This document shows positions 7,113 to 12,608 of a DNA stretch of 30,421 nucleotides, one piece after another. The translations under genes were made by a program, and so were the position numbers. Location: positions 1-30,421 of the IMG/VR virus record IMGVR_UViG_3300030451_006426. One strand, 5' to 3'. The number at the start of each line of letters is the position of its first letter. Position 1 is the stretch's first letter. The stretch comes from a virus. The notes under the pieces are model-generated. The model made no database searches and was not told where the DNA came from. It was given only the letters and a program-made list of their open reading frames with translations.

Positions 7113-7302
7113 TAATTATTGTGCTCGGACCTTTAGATGTTTTAATATCAAAAAAGTGAGTTCTGCCATTCGCTGGGTTGACAACCACAATATCAATTGG
7201 ACCCTGTTCGCAGATGTTTGTATAGACGTAATACCCTTGTTCAAGAAATTTGTTGATCGCTTTGTTCTGACTGATCGTTGCTTTGTATTGCCTCGGATTC
7301 AC
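6919..7302 (-). CDS. Small PD-(D/E)XK-like endonuclease, 127 aa
   Basis: This product has ISQNKAINKFLEQGYYVYTN, then GPIDIVVVNP, and FFDIKTSKGPS. The D...DIK spacing (about 15 residues) and the trailing Lys/Gln-rich helix (KPKQKELGVRLVLVE) match the core of restriction-like/group I-type PD-(D/E)XK nucleases. The proposed start is GTG at 7300-7302, inside the end of TerS (62-nt overlap), and no better start exists downstream. The gene ends at 6919, well inside the next nuclease frame. It is co-directional with TerS, so probably translated from the same message. A role in packaging or recombination is inferred from position. The catalytic motif uses Asp rather than Glu before x-Lys. Confidence 0.65.
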   Translation of the reverse strand: MNPRQYKATISQNKAINKFLEQGYYVYTNICEQGPIDIVVVNPANGRTHFFDIKTSKGPSTIINGKSIGGTGNKLKPKQKELGVRLVLVEGDEIRIVEKRETISKRQRKEKRFHNKARKGIDFLEEC

Positions 7303-7840
7303 TCGTATTCATATCCCTGTTGTCGATGATAGCTGTTTTTCTTAAATCTTGCAACAGGCTATCAACCTCCTCTAGTGTCAAGTTGTCAATACCTTTCCCG
7401 GTCTTCTTCTCTTTCTTTTCATAATATCCTGCAGCTTTACCTCTGCTAATCTCAGCAGCTAAGGCAGTCTTGAGATCTGGCTTCATATCAAATTCATTTA
7501 TATCTTTACTGTTAGGATTCTCTGCACGAAGACCAATCTCGTGGAGTCTACGCATATGTGTAGCCGGAGAGATCTTGTATTTATTCCAAAGGTCTTCTTG
7601 TAATGCTCTAATGTAGGCATGGACTTTAGGAAACTCTTTTGCGCTTTGTAATTTAGAAGCAGTTATTCTTGCTGAGTGTTCAGCATATCCTGCCATGACA
7701 GCACATTCAGTTGCAGTCTTTCTATTCTCTTGAGCTACAAGATGTTCAGCAAAAGCTACTTGTTTTGGGGTGAGTTCATCTCTCATAGCCGAGAGTTCCT
7801 TCGTCAAGATTATTTCATCTCCAGGTTTTCTAAACTTCAT
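7241..7840 (-). CDS. terS: Terminase small subunit (TerS)
   Basis: TerS recognises phage DNA and loads TerL. The N-terminal half has the Terminase_2-type helix-turn-helix arrangement: LTPKQVAFAEHLVA (23-36), TATECAVMAGYAEHSARITA (42-61), then EFPKVHAYIRALQEDLW. The middle helix (PATHMRRLHEIGLRAE) and ALAAEISRGKAAGYYEKKEKK are the usual oligomerisation region. The C-terminus is Ser/Gln/Asp-rich. The start ATG 7838-7840 has AAGGG at suitable distance. The length of 199 residues is normal. In most phages terL is next; here two nuclease genes and a 3.5-kb accessory block intervene. Confidence 0.85.
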   Translation of the reverse strand: MKFRKPGDEIILTKELSAMRDELTPKQVAFAEHLVAQENRKTATECAVMAGYAEHSARITASKLQSAKEFPKVHAYIRALQEDLWNKYKISPATHMRRLHEIGLRAENPNSKDINEFDMKPDLKTALAAEISRGKAAGYYEKKEKKTGKGIDNLTLEEVDSLLQDLRKTAIIDNRDMNTSESEAIQSNDQSEQSDQQIS

Positions 7841-8219
7841 ATATCCCTTATAAGAAGAAATATAACAAAATCAATAACATTTTAATTACAGTTCAGATCT
7901 GCGAGCCCCCTCAGAAGAATAAGTTGTTCTTCTGAAGAATGACTAGAAGAATGAATATTTATGCTATTATTATTGATATACTTTGATAATAGCTTGTCGA
8001 AGAATGAAAGAATGGATTTCGTAGATTTTTAAAAAAATATTTTTTATTTTGAAAATATTCTTCTTATAGAGTATCTTATTCTTTGTCCATGGTCAGTGGC
8101 CAGTGATTCGTTCTTATCCTTTCAGCGAATCCTATGCAAACTTTTTCCTCCTTTCTTTTTGTTCTCATTGACCTTGGGCATTGACTTATATATAAAAATA
8201 CCTATATTAAATACTAGAA
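7841..8219. promoter_or_regulatory. Divergent AT-rich control region between TerS operon and rightward early genes
   Basis: No gene is seen in these 379 nt. Features: a 9-bp inverted repeat TCAGAAGAA/TTCTTCTGA (7911-7919/7927-7935); three direct copies of GAAGAATGA (7934-7942, 7946-7954, 7999-8007); an 8-bp dyad GCTATTAT/ATAATAGC (7963-7970/7986-7993); a run of A7-TA-T6 (8032-8046); and a rightward promoter at the end (8181-8208). Repeats beside a very AT-rich melting-prone tract are compatible with an operator region or replication origin. Neither is shown by sequence alone. Confidence 0.5.
8181..8208 (+). promoter_or_regulatory. Sigma70-type promoter for the rightward early operon
   Basis: TTGACT (8181-8186), 16-bp spacer, TATATT (8203-8208). 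Transcription would begin near 8214-8216, only a few bases before the ATG at 8220, and there is no Shine-Dalgarno, so the first message may be essentially leaderless. Confidence 0.55.
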
Positions 8220-8426
8220 ATGGACATAACAGTTAGGGTTTCTCCACTAAATGGAGATAGTTTTTCAAAGACCTTTATCGGTAGTAAAAAAGATATTTTA
8301 CCTTCGATAAGGGCTTATATTAGAAAGCATGGCGAACATCAAATAGACGTTGTAAGTCAAGAAGACAAACCAGATTTAACATGGTATGATCTATTTACAG
8401 AAAGAAAAGAAGATGAAGAAAGATAA
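8220..8426 (+). CDS. Hypothetical early protein, 68 aa
   Basis: First gene of the rightward operon. The N-terminal half reads as alternating beta strands (MDITVRVSPLNGDSFSKTFI) and a helix (SIRAYIRKH); the C-terminus is acidic. No family was recognised. No ribosome site precedes the ATG, but the -10 element of a promoter lies 11 nt upstream, suggesting leaderless initiation. Its end overlaps the next gene by 14 nt. Confidence 0.6.
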   Translation: MDITVRVSPLNGDSFSKTFIGSKKDILPSIRAYIRKHGEHQIDVVSQEDKPDLTWYDLFTERKEDEER

Positions 8427-8643
8427 TATAATACAATTTAGGAAACCAGGTAAAAAGAAAAAACCTAGCCTAGATAAAGAAGGCAAAACATTTGTCGCAA
8501 GACTACCCTATCCTATAACCATAGATGTATTGGTGGATATTGTAGAGCGTATGGGCATTGAACATGAGGGCACGGTGTTGCCAAGTTTAAAGTTCATACA
8601 AAGAAAAATAATGAAAAAAGAAATGGAGAAAGACGATGAATAA
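8413..8643 (+). CDS. Basic hypothetical protein, 76 aa
   Basis: I choose ATG 8413, preceded by purine-rich AAAAGAAG, over the upstream ATG at 8386, which would lengthen the overlap with the previous gene. The product begins MKKDNIIQFRKPGKKKKPS and is strongly basic, followed by a conserved-looking beta/helix region (FVARLPYPITIDVLVDIVE) and a basic C-terminal helix. It could bind nucleic acid. No family was recognised. It overlaps the next gene by 8 nt. Confidence 0.55.
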   Translation: MKKDNIIQFRKPGKKKKPSLDKEGKTFVARLPYPITIDVLVDIVERMGIEHEGTVLPSLKFIQRKIMKKEMEKDDE

Positions 8644-8818
8644 AGTAATCATTATGTTGCAGCTATGCCTACCCAACGACGGAGCAGTGGAATGTATCTT
8701 TTCAAAGCATGATGTCCCTGACCATCAAACGTGTGAAAGAGAAATAGAACAGTTAGAGCATGAGTTCTCTGATATGGCTGAGATATTCAATGTTAAATGC
8801 GAGGAGGTAAAAGCATGA
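8636..8818 (+). CDS. Small Cys-containing protein with hydrophobic N-terminus, 60 aa
   Basis: ATG 8636 is preceded by GGAGAAAG. The N-terminal MNKVIIMLQLCL is short and hydrophobic, then Cys residues at 10, 20, 33 and 55 are spread through an acidic helical body. The pattern resembles the 67-residue protein encoded at 14078-14281 (Cys at 10, 22, 38, 59), so the two may be distant paralogues of a small phage protein type, possibly exported or membrane-associated. The function is unknown. Confidence 0.55.
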   Translation: MNKVIIMLQLCLPNDGAVECIFSKHDVPDHQTCEREIEQLEHEFSDMAEIFNVKCEEVKA

Positions 8819-9000
8819 AATACAAAAATAAAGAGCGAGTTATTATTGAACAACACAAGTTTATTGAACAACACAAGTTCAAAAGAATTCATATACGAAC
8901 AGAAGCGGACATGGACAAATTGTGGAAAACTTATGGTAAAGACTGCTTACACTTAGGTGATAAAGGTATCATATTGGTTGATCACACAAAAAGGAGATAA
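8815..9000 (+). CDS. Small basic protein with internal tandem duplication, 61 aa
   Basis: ATG 8815 has an excellent ribosome site (GAGGAGGT, 6 nt spacing) and overlaps the previous stop. An exact 18-nt tandem duplication gives IIEQHKFIEQHKF near residues 10-22. The rest is basic at first (KRIHIRTEADMDKLWKTYG), then ends in GIILVDHTKRR. No family was recognised. Confidence 0.6.
   Translation: MKYKNKERVIIEQHKFIEQHKFKRIHIRTEADMDKLWKTYGKDCLHLGDKGIILVDHTKRR
8844..8879 (+). repeat. 18-bp perfect tandem duplication inside a gene
   Basis: TATTGAACAACACAAGTT occurs at 8844-8861 and again at 8862-8879 with no mismatch. It keeps the reading frame (six added codons). Identity of both units suggests a recent slippage event or selection for the repeat. 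Confidence 0.85.
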
Positions 9001-9004
9001 AGGC

Positions 9005-9118
9005 ATGACATACAACTACGATCACATAATAAAAATTTTAAAAGAAAAACACGGTTGGACGAAGGTGCCACTAATTGAGTTTGAGTGGTGGAAAAAAATT
9101 AAGGATGTGAGGTTTTAA
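9005..9118 (+). CDS. Very small hypothetical protein, 37 aa
   Basis: ATG 9005 follows AAAAAGGAGAT at good spacing, and the TAA (9116-9118) abuts the methyltransferase ATG at 9119. The peptide ends with an aromatic/basic stretch EFEWWKKIKDVRF. The AGGAGAT site and tight packing argue that it is translated. No family was recognised. Confidence 0.5.
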   Translation: MTYNYDHIIKILKEKHGWTKVPLIEFEWWKKIKDVRF

Positions 9119-9757
9119 ATGTATAAATATTTAGATATACCAGGTTGGTTTAATATGCACGACGCATATATGAACCTTGTCAAATACTGTGAGGATGGCG
9201 ACGACATTGTCGAGATAGGATGTTTTGCAGGTCGGTCCACAAGATTTCTGATGGACTCTTTGGATTATGCAGGTAAACACAAAGTCACCGTTCATGTGAT
9301 TGATACCTTTGAAGGCTCGGGAGACGAGCATAAGAACGTCAATTGCAATACAATGTATGATGATTTCATGAGAAATTTAGACGATTATATTCAAGACGAA
9401 AGGGTAATAGTTAATGTTAACAGATCCGATAACACCAATATTCTTGATTCTTTTAATGATGGGACTGTATTTGGGGTCATTGTAGATGGCGCCCATACCT
9501 ACGAAGCAGTCAGAGATGACGTGCAAAATTGGTGGCCCAAAATAAAAGATGGTGGCATGATAGTAGGTGATGATGTAGATTGGAAGTCAGTATACTACGG
9601 AGCTGCAGAAGGATTTAAGAAGTTTAAAATTGACAGATTTAATATCATTAATGGCAGAGAAGCATGGTTCGCATTAGTAAAGAACGACCGAAGCAACGAA
9701 GTGACGGACAGTTTAAAACTAATCCCAGGGCTAAACTCTATGAGGTCAGATGGCTAG
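9119..9757 (+). CDS. Class I SAM-dependent methyltransferase
   Basis: Rossmann-type methyltransferase of the Methyltransf_24-like group. The SAM loop is DIVEIGCFAGRSTRFL (29-44), the motif II strand is VHVIDTFEG (58-66), and VIVDGAHTYEAVRDD (120-134) plus GGMIVGDDVDW (145-155) resemble metal-dependent sugar or small-molecule O-methyltransferases (D, H and DD as putative metal ligands). At 212 residues it is a single domain. The start abuts the previous stop. There is no DNA-recognition domain, so the target is more likely a sugar, small molecule or protein than DNA. It is co-transcribed with the PP-loop protein, whose role is also unknown. Confidence 0.75.
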   Translation: MYKYLDIPGWFNMHDAYMNLVKYCEDGDDIVEIGCFAGRSTRFLMDSLDYAGKHKVTVHVIDTFEGSGDEHKNVNCNTMYDDFMRNLDDYIQDERVIVNVNRSDNTNILDSFNDGTVFGVIVDGAHTYEAVRDDVQNWWPKIKDGGMIVGDDVDWKSVYYGAAEGFKKFKIDRFNIINGREAWFALVKNDRSNEVTDSLKLIPGLNSMRSDG

Positions 9758-9969
9758 ACGCCTATGAAATGGAATCTGGATGGCATAGTATGGGGGACGC
9801 CATGAAAATTACACCGCCCGAAGTTTGTTCGGTTGGGTATGTGCTCAAAGAAACAGAAGACTATATCTTGTTAGCTGCTGATATTGGTTCTGATAAGATG
9901 GACAATGATGTCGGCAGAGTGCAAGTGATCCCCGGGCAGTGGGTCGTGGACAAAAAAATAATAATATGA
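9664..9969 (+). CDS. Hypothetical phage protein, 101 aa
   Basis: The conserved-looking core is KLYEVRWLDAYEMESGWHSM, then VCSVGYVLKETEDYILLAAD and GRVQVIPGQWVVDKK. It is an all-beta small protein of a type common in phage genomes, where it lies beside early genes. Starting at ATG 9664 gives a 94-nt overlap with the methyltransferase and a basic 27-residue N-terminal extension; no better-supported start lies closer to the core. It ends with ATGA, overlapping the next gene's ATG at 9966. The function is unknown. Confidence 0.6.
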   Translation: MVRISKERPKQRSDGQFKTNPRAKLYEVRWLDAYEMESGWHSMGDAMKITPPEVCSVGYVLKETEDYILLAADIGSDKMDNDVGRVQVIPGQWVVDKKIII

Positions 9970-10799
9970 AACAACATTTAAGAGTTCTTTCGCTAGGAGC
10001 AGGAGTTCAATCAAGTGCGTTAGCATTAATGATTGAGAAGGGAGAGATTCCCATGGTCGATTGTGCGATCTTCGCTGACACCGGAGCGGAACCACAGAAA
10101 GTTTACGAATGGTTAGAGTATATTAAATCGCAAGTATCTTATCCTGTTCATATCGTTCAATGGAGAAATTTAAAAGACGATTTATATTCAGCAGCCAAAG
10201 GAGAGTATAAAGGATTTACGGCCCCCTTTCATACTCGCAATAGAGATACAGGTAAGACAGGAATATTAATGAGACAATGCACTCATGACTATAAAATCAA
10301 ACCCGTCTTAACTAAAATTAGAGAGCTGCTCGGCTTACGCAAAGGACAAAAAGTTAAACCAGGAATGTCCGTAGAACAAATCATGGGTATCTCTTGGGAC
10401 GAATTGCAAAGACAAAAGATTAATCGACTTCCTTACATTACTAATGTCTACCCGTTAGTCGAAAGACAAATGAGAAGACATAACTGTATTAATTGGATGG
10501 AGAAAAATGGATACCCAAGACCTCCTCGAAGTGCGTGCACATTCTGTCCGTTCAGATCAAACATAGAATGGAGAGCTATCCAGGAGAACCCAAAGGAATG
10601 GGCAGAGGTCCTAGAAATAGACGAAATGATTAGAGATCAAGAGAAGTTTAAGAAGAACAAAGATGGGTCTAAAAAATTCAATGATGATCTTTATCTTCAT
10701 AAGTCCGCCAAACCCTTGAAAGAAGTAGATCTTCGTAGCGCTGAAGAGAAGGGACAATACTCCCTGCTCGACGAATGCGAAGGAATGTGTGGAATCTAA
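9966..10799 (+). CDS. PAPS reductase-like adenine nucleotide alpha hydrolase (PP-loop) protein
   Basis: PP-loop ATPases activate a substrate by adenylation. The loop is LSLGAGVQSSALALM (near residues 7-21), followed by FADTGAEPQKVYEWL. Cysteines in RQCTHDYKIKPV and SACTFCPFRSNIEW could hold an Fe-S cluster or zinc, and the C-terminus DECEGMCGI is a hallmark of a phage subfamily I recognise. ATG 9966 overlaps the upstream TGA (ATGA), so translation is probably coupled. The alternative start 27 nt upstream would only add residues. It is unlikely to act in sulfate assimilation, since no other pathway gene is present. Modification of nucleic acid or a small molecule, as for related PP-loop enzymes, is an inference. 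Confidence 0.8.
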   Translation: MKQHLRVLSLGAGVQSSALALMIEKGEIPMVDCAIFADTGAEPQKVYEWLEYIKSQVSYPVHIVQWRNLKDDLYSAAKGEYKGFTAPFHTRNRDTGKTGILMRQCTHDYKIKPVLTKIRELLGLRKGQKVKPGMSVEQIMGISWDELQRQKINRLPYITNVYPLVERQMRRHNCINWMEKNGYPRPPRSACTFCPFRSNIEWRAIQENPKEWAEVLEIDEMIRDQEKFKKNKDGSKKFNDDLYLHKSAKPLKEVDLRSAEEKGQYSLLDECEGMCGI

Positions 10800-10868
10800 A
10801 AGTCAAGAACTTTATTTAAATTTTTATGTAGATATTGACTTGCAATCTTTGATATACTAGAAGTTCTC

Positions 10869-11045
10869 ATGAAAAAATTTGACCTAGACCACAAAGCAAT
10901 AAGCGAGTTTGAGCTTAGAAACCTAATGATAGCATCATTACAAAACAAATTATCTATTGAGATGTCCAAAGACAAATGTCTTTGTGGCGAGGATGAGCCT
11001 GCAAAAAAAGAGAAAGAAAATCTTAGCTACAGTCAATCTAGCTGA
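10869..11045 (+). CDS. Small hypothetical protein, 58 aa
   Basis: ATG 10869 to TGA 11043-11045. A helical N-terminal half (AISEFELRNLMIASLQNKL) precedes DKCLCGEDEP and a charged tail. An AGAAG word upstream is a weak ribosome site, and TTGACT plus TATACT words upstream are too closely spaced for a standard promoter. It overlaps the convergent gene at 11033-11257 by 13 nt. No family was recognised. Confidence 0.5.
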   Translation: MKKFDLDHKAISEFELRNLMIASLQNKLSIEMSKDKCLCGEDEPAKKEKENLSYSQSS

Positions 11046-11257
11046 GGTTGAAAAGCTTTAGGCTCTACAATAAAAGCCTTTTCGAGCATAGAATCTACTT
11101 GTTCCATCATGTTATCCCAATCTTCTTCGAGATAACCGTTCACCATTCCATCAGCAAAAGTCACTAAGACTTTACCTACCGTGTCTTTCAACACTGGATC
11201 GTATACCTGCTGTCGTTGGACAGCTAGCACGATTTTTGTTTTTATATCGTTCAACAT
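11033..11257 (-). CDS. Small hypothetical protein, 74 aa
   Basis: Leftward gene with AAAAGGACAAC before the ATG at 11255-11257. The predicted helical protein has KIVLAVQRQQVYD, VLVTFADGMVNGYLEEDWDNMMEQV and an acidic core. It is the last gene of the leftward island and converges on the rightward operon. A GC-rich 8-bp inverted repeat occupies its leader. No family was recognised. Confidence 0.6.
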   Translation of the reverse strand: MLNDIKTKIVLAVQRQQVYDPVLKDTVGKVLVTFADGMVNGYLEEDWDNMMEQVDSMLEKAFIVEPKAFQPQLD

Positions 11258-11274
11258 AGCGTTGTCCTTTTAAA

Positions 11275-11309
11275 AGCGGGAGAATCGAAACAGGGTAAAC
11301 ACTCCCGCT
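11275..11309. promoter_or_regulatory. 8-bp inverted repeat in the leader of the 11033-11257 gene
   Basis: AGCGGGAG (11275-11282) and CTCCCGCT (11302-11309) flank 19 nt. In the leftward transcript the hairpin ends only about 8 nt before the AAAGGA ribosome site, so it could limit ribosome access or mark a 5' processing site. It is unusually GC-rich for this region. Confidence 0.45.
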
Positions 11310-11356
11310 CTTATGGATATTTATATAGGTTTTGTGGATAAATTAATAGGGAAAAG

Positions 11357-11470
11357 TCAAGCGTCTTTTTCAACAACTTTAATTGTTCGACGCTCAATCT
11401 CTGATTTTACTTGTTTTTCAAGGTTTTTTAACTCTTCGATTGATAATTCTTTCAATAAATTTTTGTCCAT
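11357..11470 (-). CDS. Very small helical protein, 37 aa
   Basis: ATG at 11468-11470 has an ideal AAGGAGAG ribosome site and the frame ends at TGA (11357-11359). The peptide (LLKELSIEELKNLEKQVKSE) has a leucine/isoleucine heptad pattern and is almost certainly a short coiled coil. It sits just downstream, in the leftward direction, of the structured noncoding segment. The longer plus-strand ORF across the same bases has no comparable ribosome site and is treated as a shadow. Confidence 0.6.
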   Translation of the reverse strand: MDKNLLKELSIEELKNLEKQVKSEIERRTIKVVEKDA

Positions 11471-11490
11471 TTTTCTCTCCTTTTTTGGAC

Positions 11491-11754
11491 CAGAGGTGTG
11501 CGGGGATATGATTGCAACACCTCTGATCGGTCGTGCGAGTGAATAACACAGATCTCATCCATCTGTTTGGGAGGTAGACTTCAGAGAAGATTACCAACTC
11601 TCGCTGTCAGTAATCAAGAGAAGAGGTATGCTCACTTACTATAGTTATTTGCAAGAGACATTCGATTTAGTGAATTTAAGCAAACAATACCTTTCCAGGC
11701 ACACCAGCGAGCCCTTAAACTATTATTTACCATACCCCTTCTCTTCATTACTGA
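11491..11754. ncRNA. Structured noncoding segment, candidate small RNA
   Basis: The 277 nt between the genes at 11357-11470 and 11748-11942 hold no convincing gene but dense secondary structure. (1) A 9-bp hairpin 11491-11499/11517-11525. (2) A three-way-junction-like fold: outer stem GCGAG/CTCGC (11535-11539/11600-11604) enclosing ACAGAT/ATCTGT (11548-11553/11561-11566) and a stepped hairpin 11573-11595. (3) A long stem, 11607-11630 with 11731-11754, pairing 22 of 24 bases across a 100-nt loop that itself contains ATAGTT/AACTAT. The strand is unresolved because the stems are symmetric. Short ORFs inside have poor ribosome sites. Either an RNA element or a DNA site is possible. Confidence 0.45.
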
Positions 11755-11942
11755 AACTTGTATTTGTCTAAAATCTTTTGTCTTCTACCTCTTAGCTGCT
11801 CAAACCTATTTCGGTTCTCTGGAGCAACCCATAGGTGATGAGAATTTTCATCACCAACGTGCTTAGAGATTCTATTCATCGCCATAGAAATCTTTAGTTG
11901 AATTCTAAAAGCTTTTTCAGATAAACTGTAAATGCTAGACAT
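11748..11942 (-). CDS. Hypothetical protein, 64 aa
   Basis: ATG at 11940-11942 follows AAGGAGAGACCAA and overlaps the end of the ribbon-helix-helix gene by 8 nt, so the two are translationally linked. The product is basic and helical (EKAFRIQLKISMAMNRISKH, then FEQLRGRRQKILDKYKFQ). The stop codon lies inside the right arm of the 24-bp inverted repeat. No family was recognised. Confidence 0.6.
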   Translation of the reverse strand: MSSIYSLSEKAFRIQLKISMAMNRISKHVGDENSHHLWVAPENRNRFEQLRGRRQKILDKYKFQ

Positions 11943-12090
11943 TTGGTCTCTCCTTCTTTTTATTCCATTCTTTCTCTACTAGCTGTGAAACTACACCAGA
12001 GATCTTTCTATCTCTACCTGCTAGTTCTTTTAATTTCTTGTGAGTATCTACTCTCACAATAATTGATTTGTATCTAGTGCTGTCAGTCAT
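11935..12090 (-). CDS. Ribbon-helix-helix-like DNA-binding protein, 51 aa
   Basis: This short ORF has AAAGG before ATG 12088-12090. A basic strand YKSIIVRVDTHKKLKELAG is followed by a second helix ISGVVSQLVEKEW: the strand-helix-helix order and size of Arc/MetJ/CopG-type repressors, which bind DNA as dimers through the paired strands. A TTGACT/TATTAT promoter lies directly upstream. As the only small DNA-binding regulator I can identify here, it is a candidate binder of the dyad repeats in the window. That link is inference. The fold assignment is from pattern, not from a profile search. Confidence 0.55.
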   Translation of the reverse strand: MTDSTRYKSIIVRVDTHKKLKELAGRDRKISGVVSQLVEKEWNKKKERPNV

Positions 12091-12115
12091 GTTAGCCTTT
12101 CTTAATCTATATGTA

Positions 12116-12145
12116 ATAATATATATATTTATCTATAAAAGTCAA
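12116..12145 (-). promoter_or_regulatory. Sigma70-type leftward promoter
   Basis: On the minus strand, TTGACT (12140-12145) and TATTAT (12116-12121) are separated by 18 bp. It lies in the last codons of the cyclotransferase-like gene and reads into the ribbon-helix-helix gene, giving the downstream small genes their own promoter. Confidence 0.5.
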
Positions 12146-12608
12146 GTCTCTCTGCAGAATATTCTACAGCTTTTTCTAAAGGGTCTGTGGATATCTCACA
12201 ATCTTGATAACCACCAACAATTGTGCTTAGATATCCTTCTGAAGGGGGATAAACTAATTGTTTATCAACCATACTGTAGAACATTATCTTTTGTGGCAAA
12301 AACTTATTCATATCGTCGTGCCATCTATTAACATACTTTTTAGTGTAAAGATTAGGGTATCCTTCATAGACATCCAAAGCTCTTTCACAATTCTCTGTTA
12401 TCTCGAATAATGCTCCGATCACAGAACTATCTTTAGACTCTTGCACATCTGCAACGCCTCTAAATACTAGCTCGTATCCAGGTAATGTATATGTCCCTAC
12501 GTATTTTGCTTGAGGACACCTTATTTTCATATGCGCATGATTCATATTGGAACCATAGGCAAAATAATAATTTATTACTTTTTCTTTTTCTTGCTTTCTA
12601 TTAGCCAT
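12129..12608 (-). CDS. Gamma-glutamylcyclotransferase-like (AIG2/GGCT fold) protein
   Basis: The signature NYYFAYGSNMNHAHM (residues 13-27) is the substrate-binding loop of the GGCT family, and ALDVYEGYPNLYTKKYV contains the expected catalytic Glu (YEG). GGCT enzymes release 5-oxoproline from gamma-glutamyl-amine conjugates. The 159-residue length fits a single domain. It overlaps the end of the SNF2 helicase gene by 34 nt, so it is in the same leftward unit. A phage use is not established, but the phage also encodes an amidoligase and a class II glutamine amidotransferase, and cyclotransferases act on the kind of gamma-glutamyl bond such ligases make. That functional link is inference, since the genes are about 7 kb apart. 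Confidence 0.75.
   Translation of the reverse strand: MANRKQEKEKVINYYFAYGSNMNHAHMKIRCPQAKYVGTYTLPGYELVFRGVADVQESKDSSVIGALFEITENCERALDVYEGYPNLYTKKYVNRWHDDMNKFLPQKIMFYSMVDKQLVYPPSEGYLSTIVGGYQDCEISTDPLEKAVEYSAERLDFYR

Noticed and set aside
6775-7329. 184-residue rightward ORF
   Set aside because: Antisense to two leftward nuclease genes with recognisable catalytic motifs; Phe/Ser-rich composition typical of an antisense shadow.
10835-10858. Promoter before the 10869 gene (TTGACT and TATACT)
   Set aside because: Both elements are good, but the 12-bp spacer is too short for a standard sigma70 promoter.
11313-11546. 77-residue rightward ORF
   Set aside because: It is opposite the 11357-11470 gene, which has an ideal AAGGAGAG ribosome site, and it runs into the structured noncoding segment.
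11535-11604. Cloverleaf-like fold considered as a tRNA
   Set aside because: The 70-nt size and outer stem are suggestive, but there is no T-loop GTTCRA-type sequence, no D-loop pattern and no plausible anticodon arm on either strand.
11628-11771. 47-codon rightward ORF starting in the 24-bp inverted repeat, and a 33-codon leftward one
   Set aside because: Ribosome-site-like purines are only 1-2 bases from the starts, and both are contained in the paired stem and loop.
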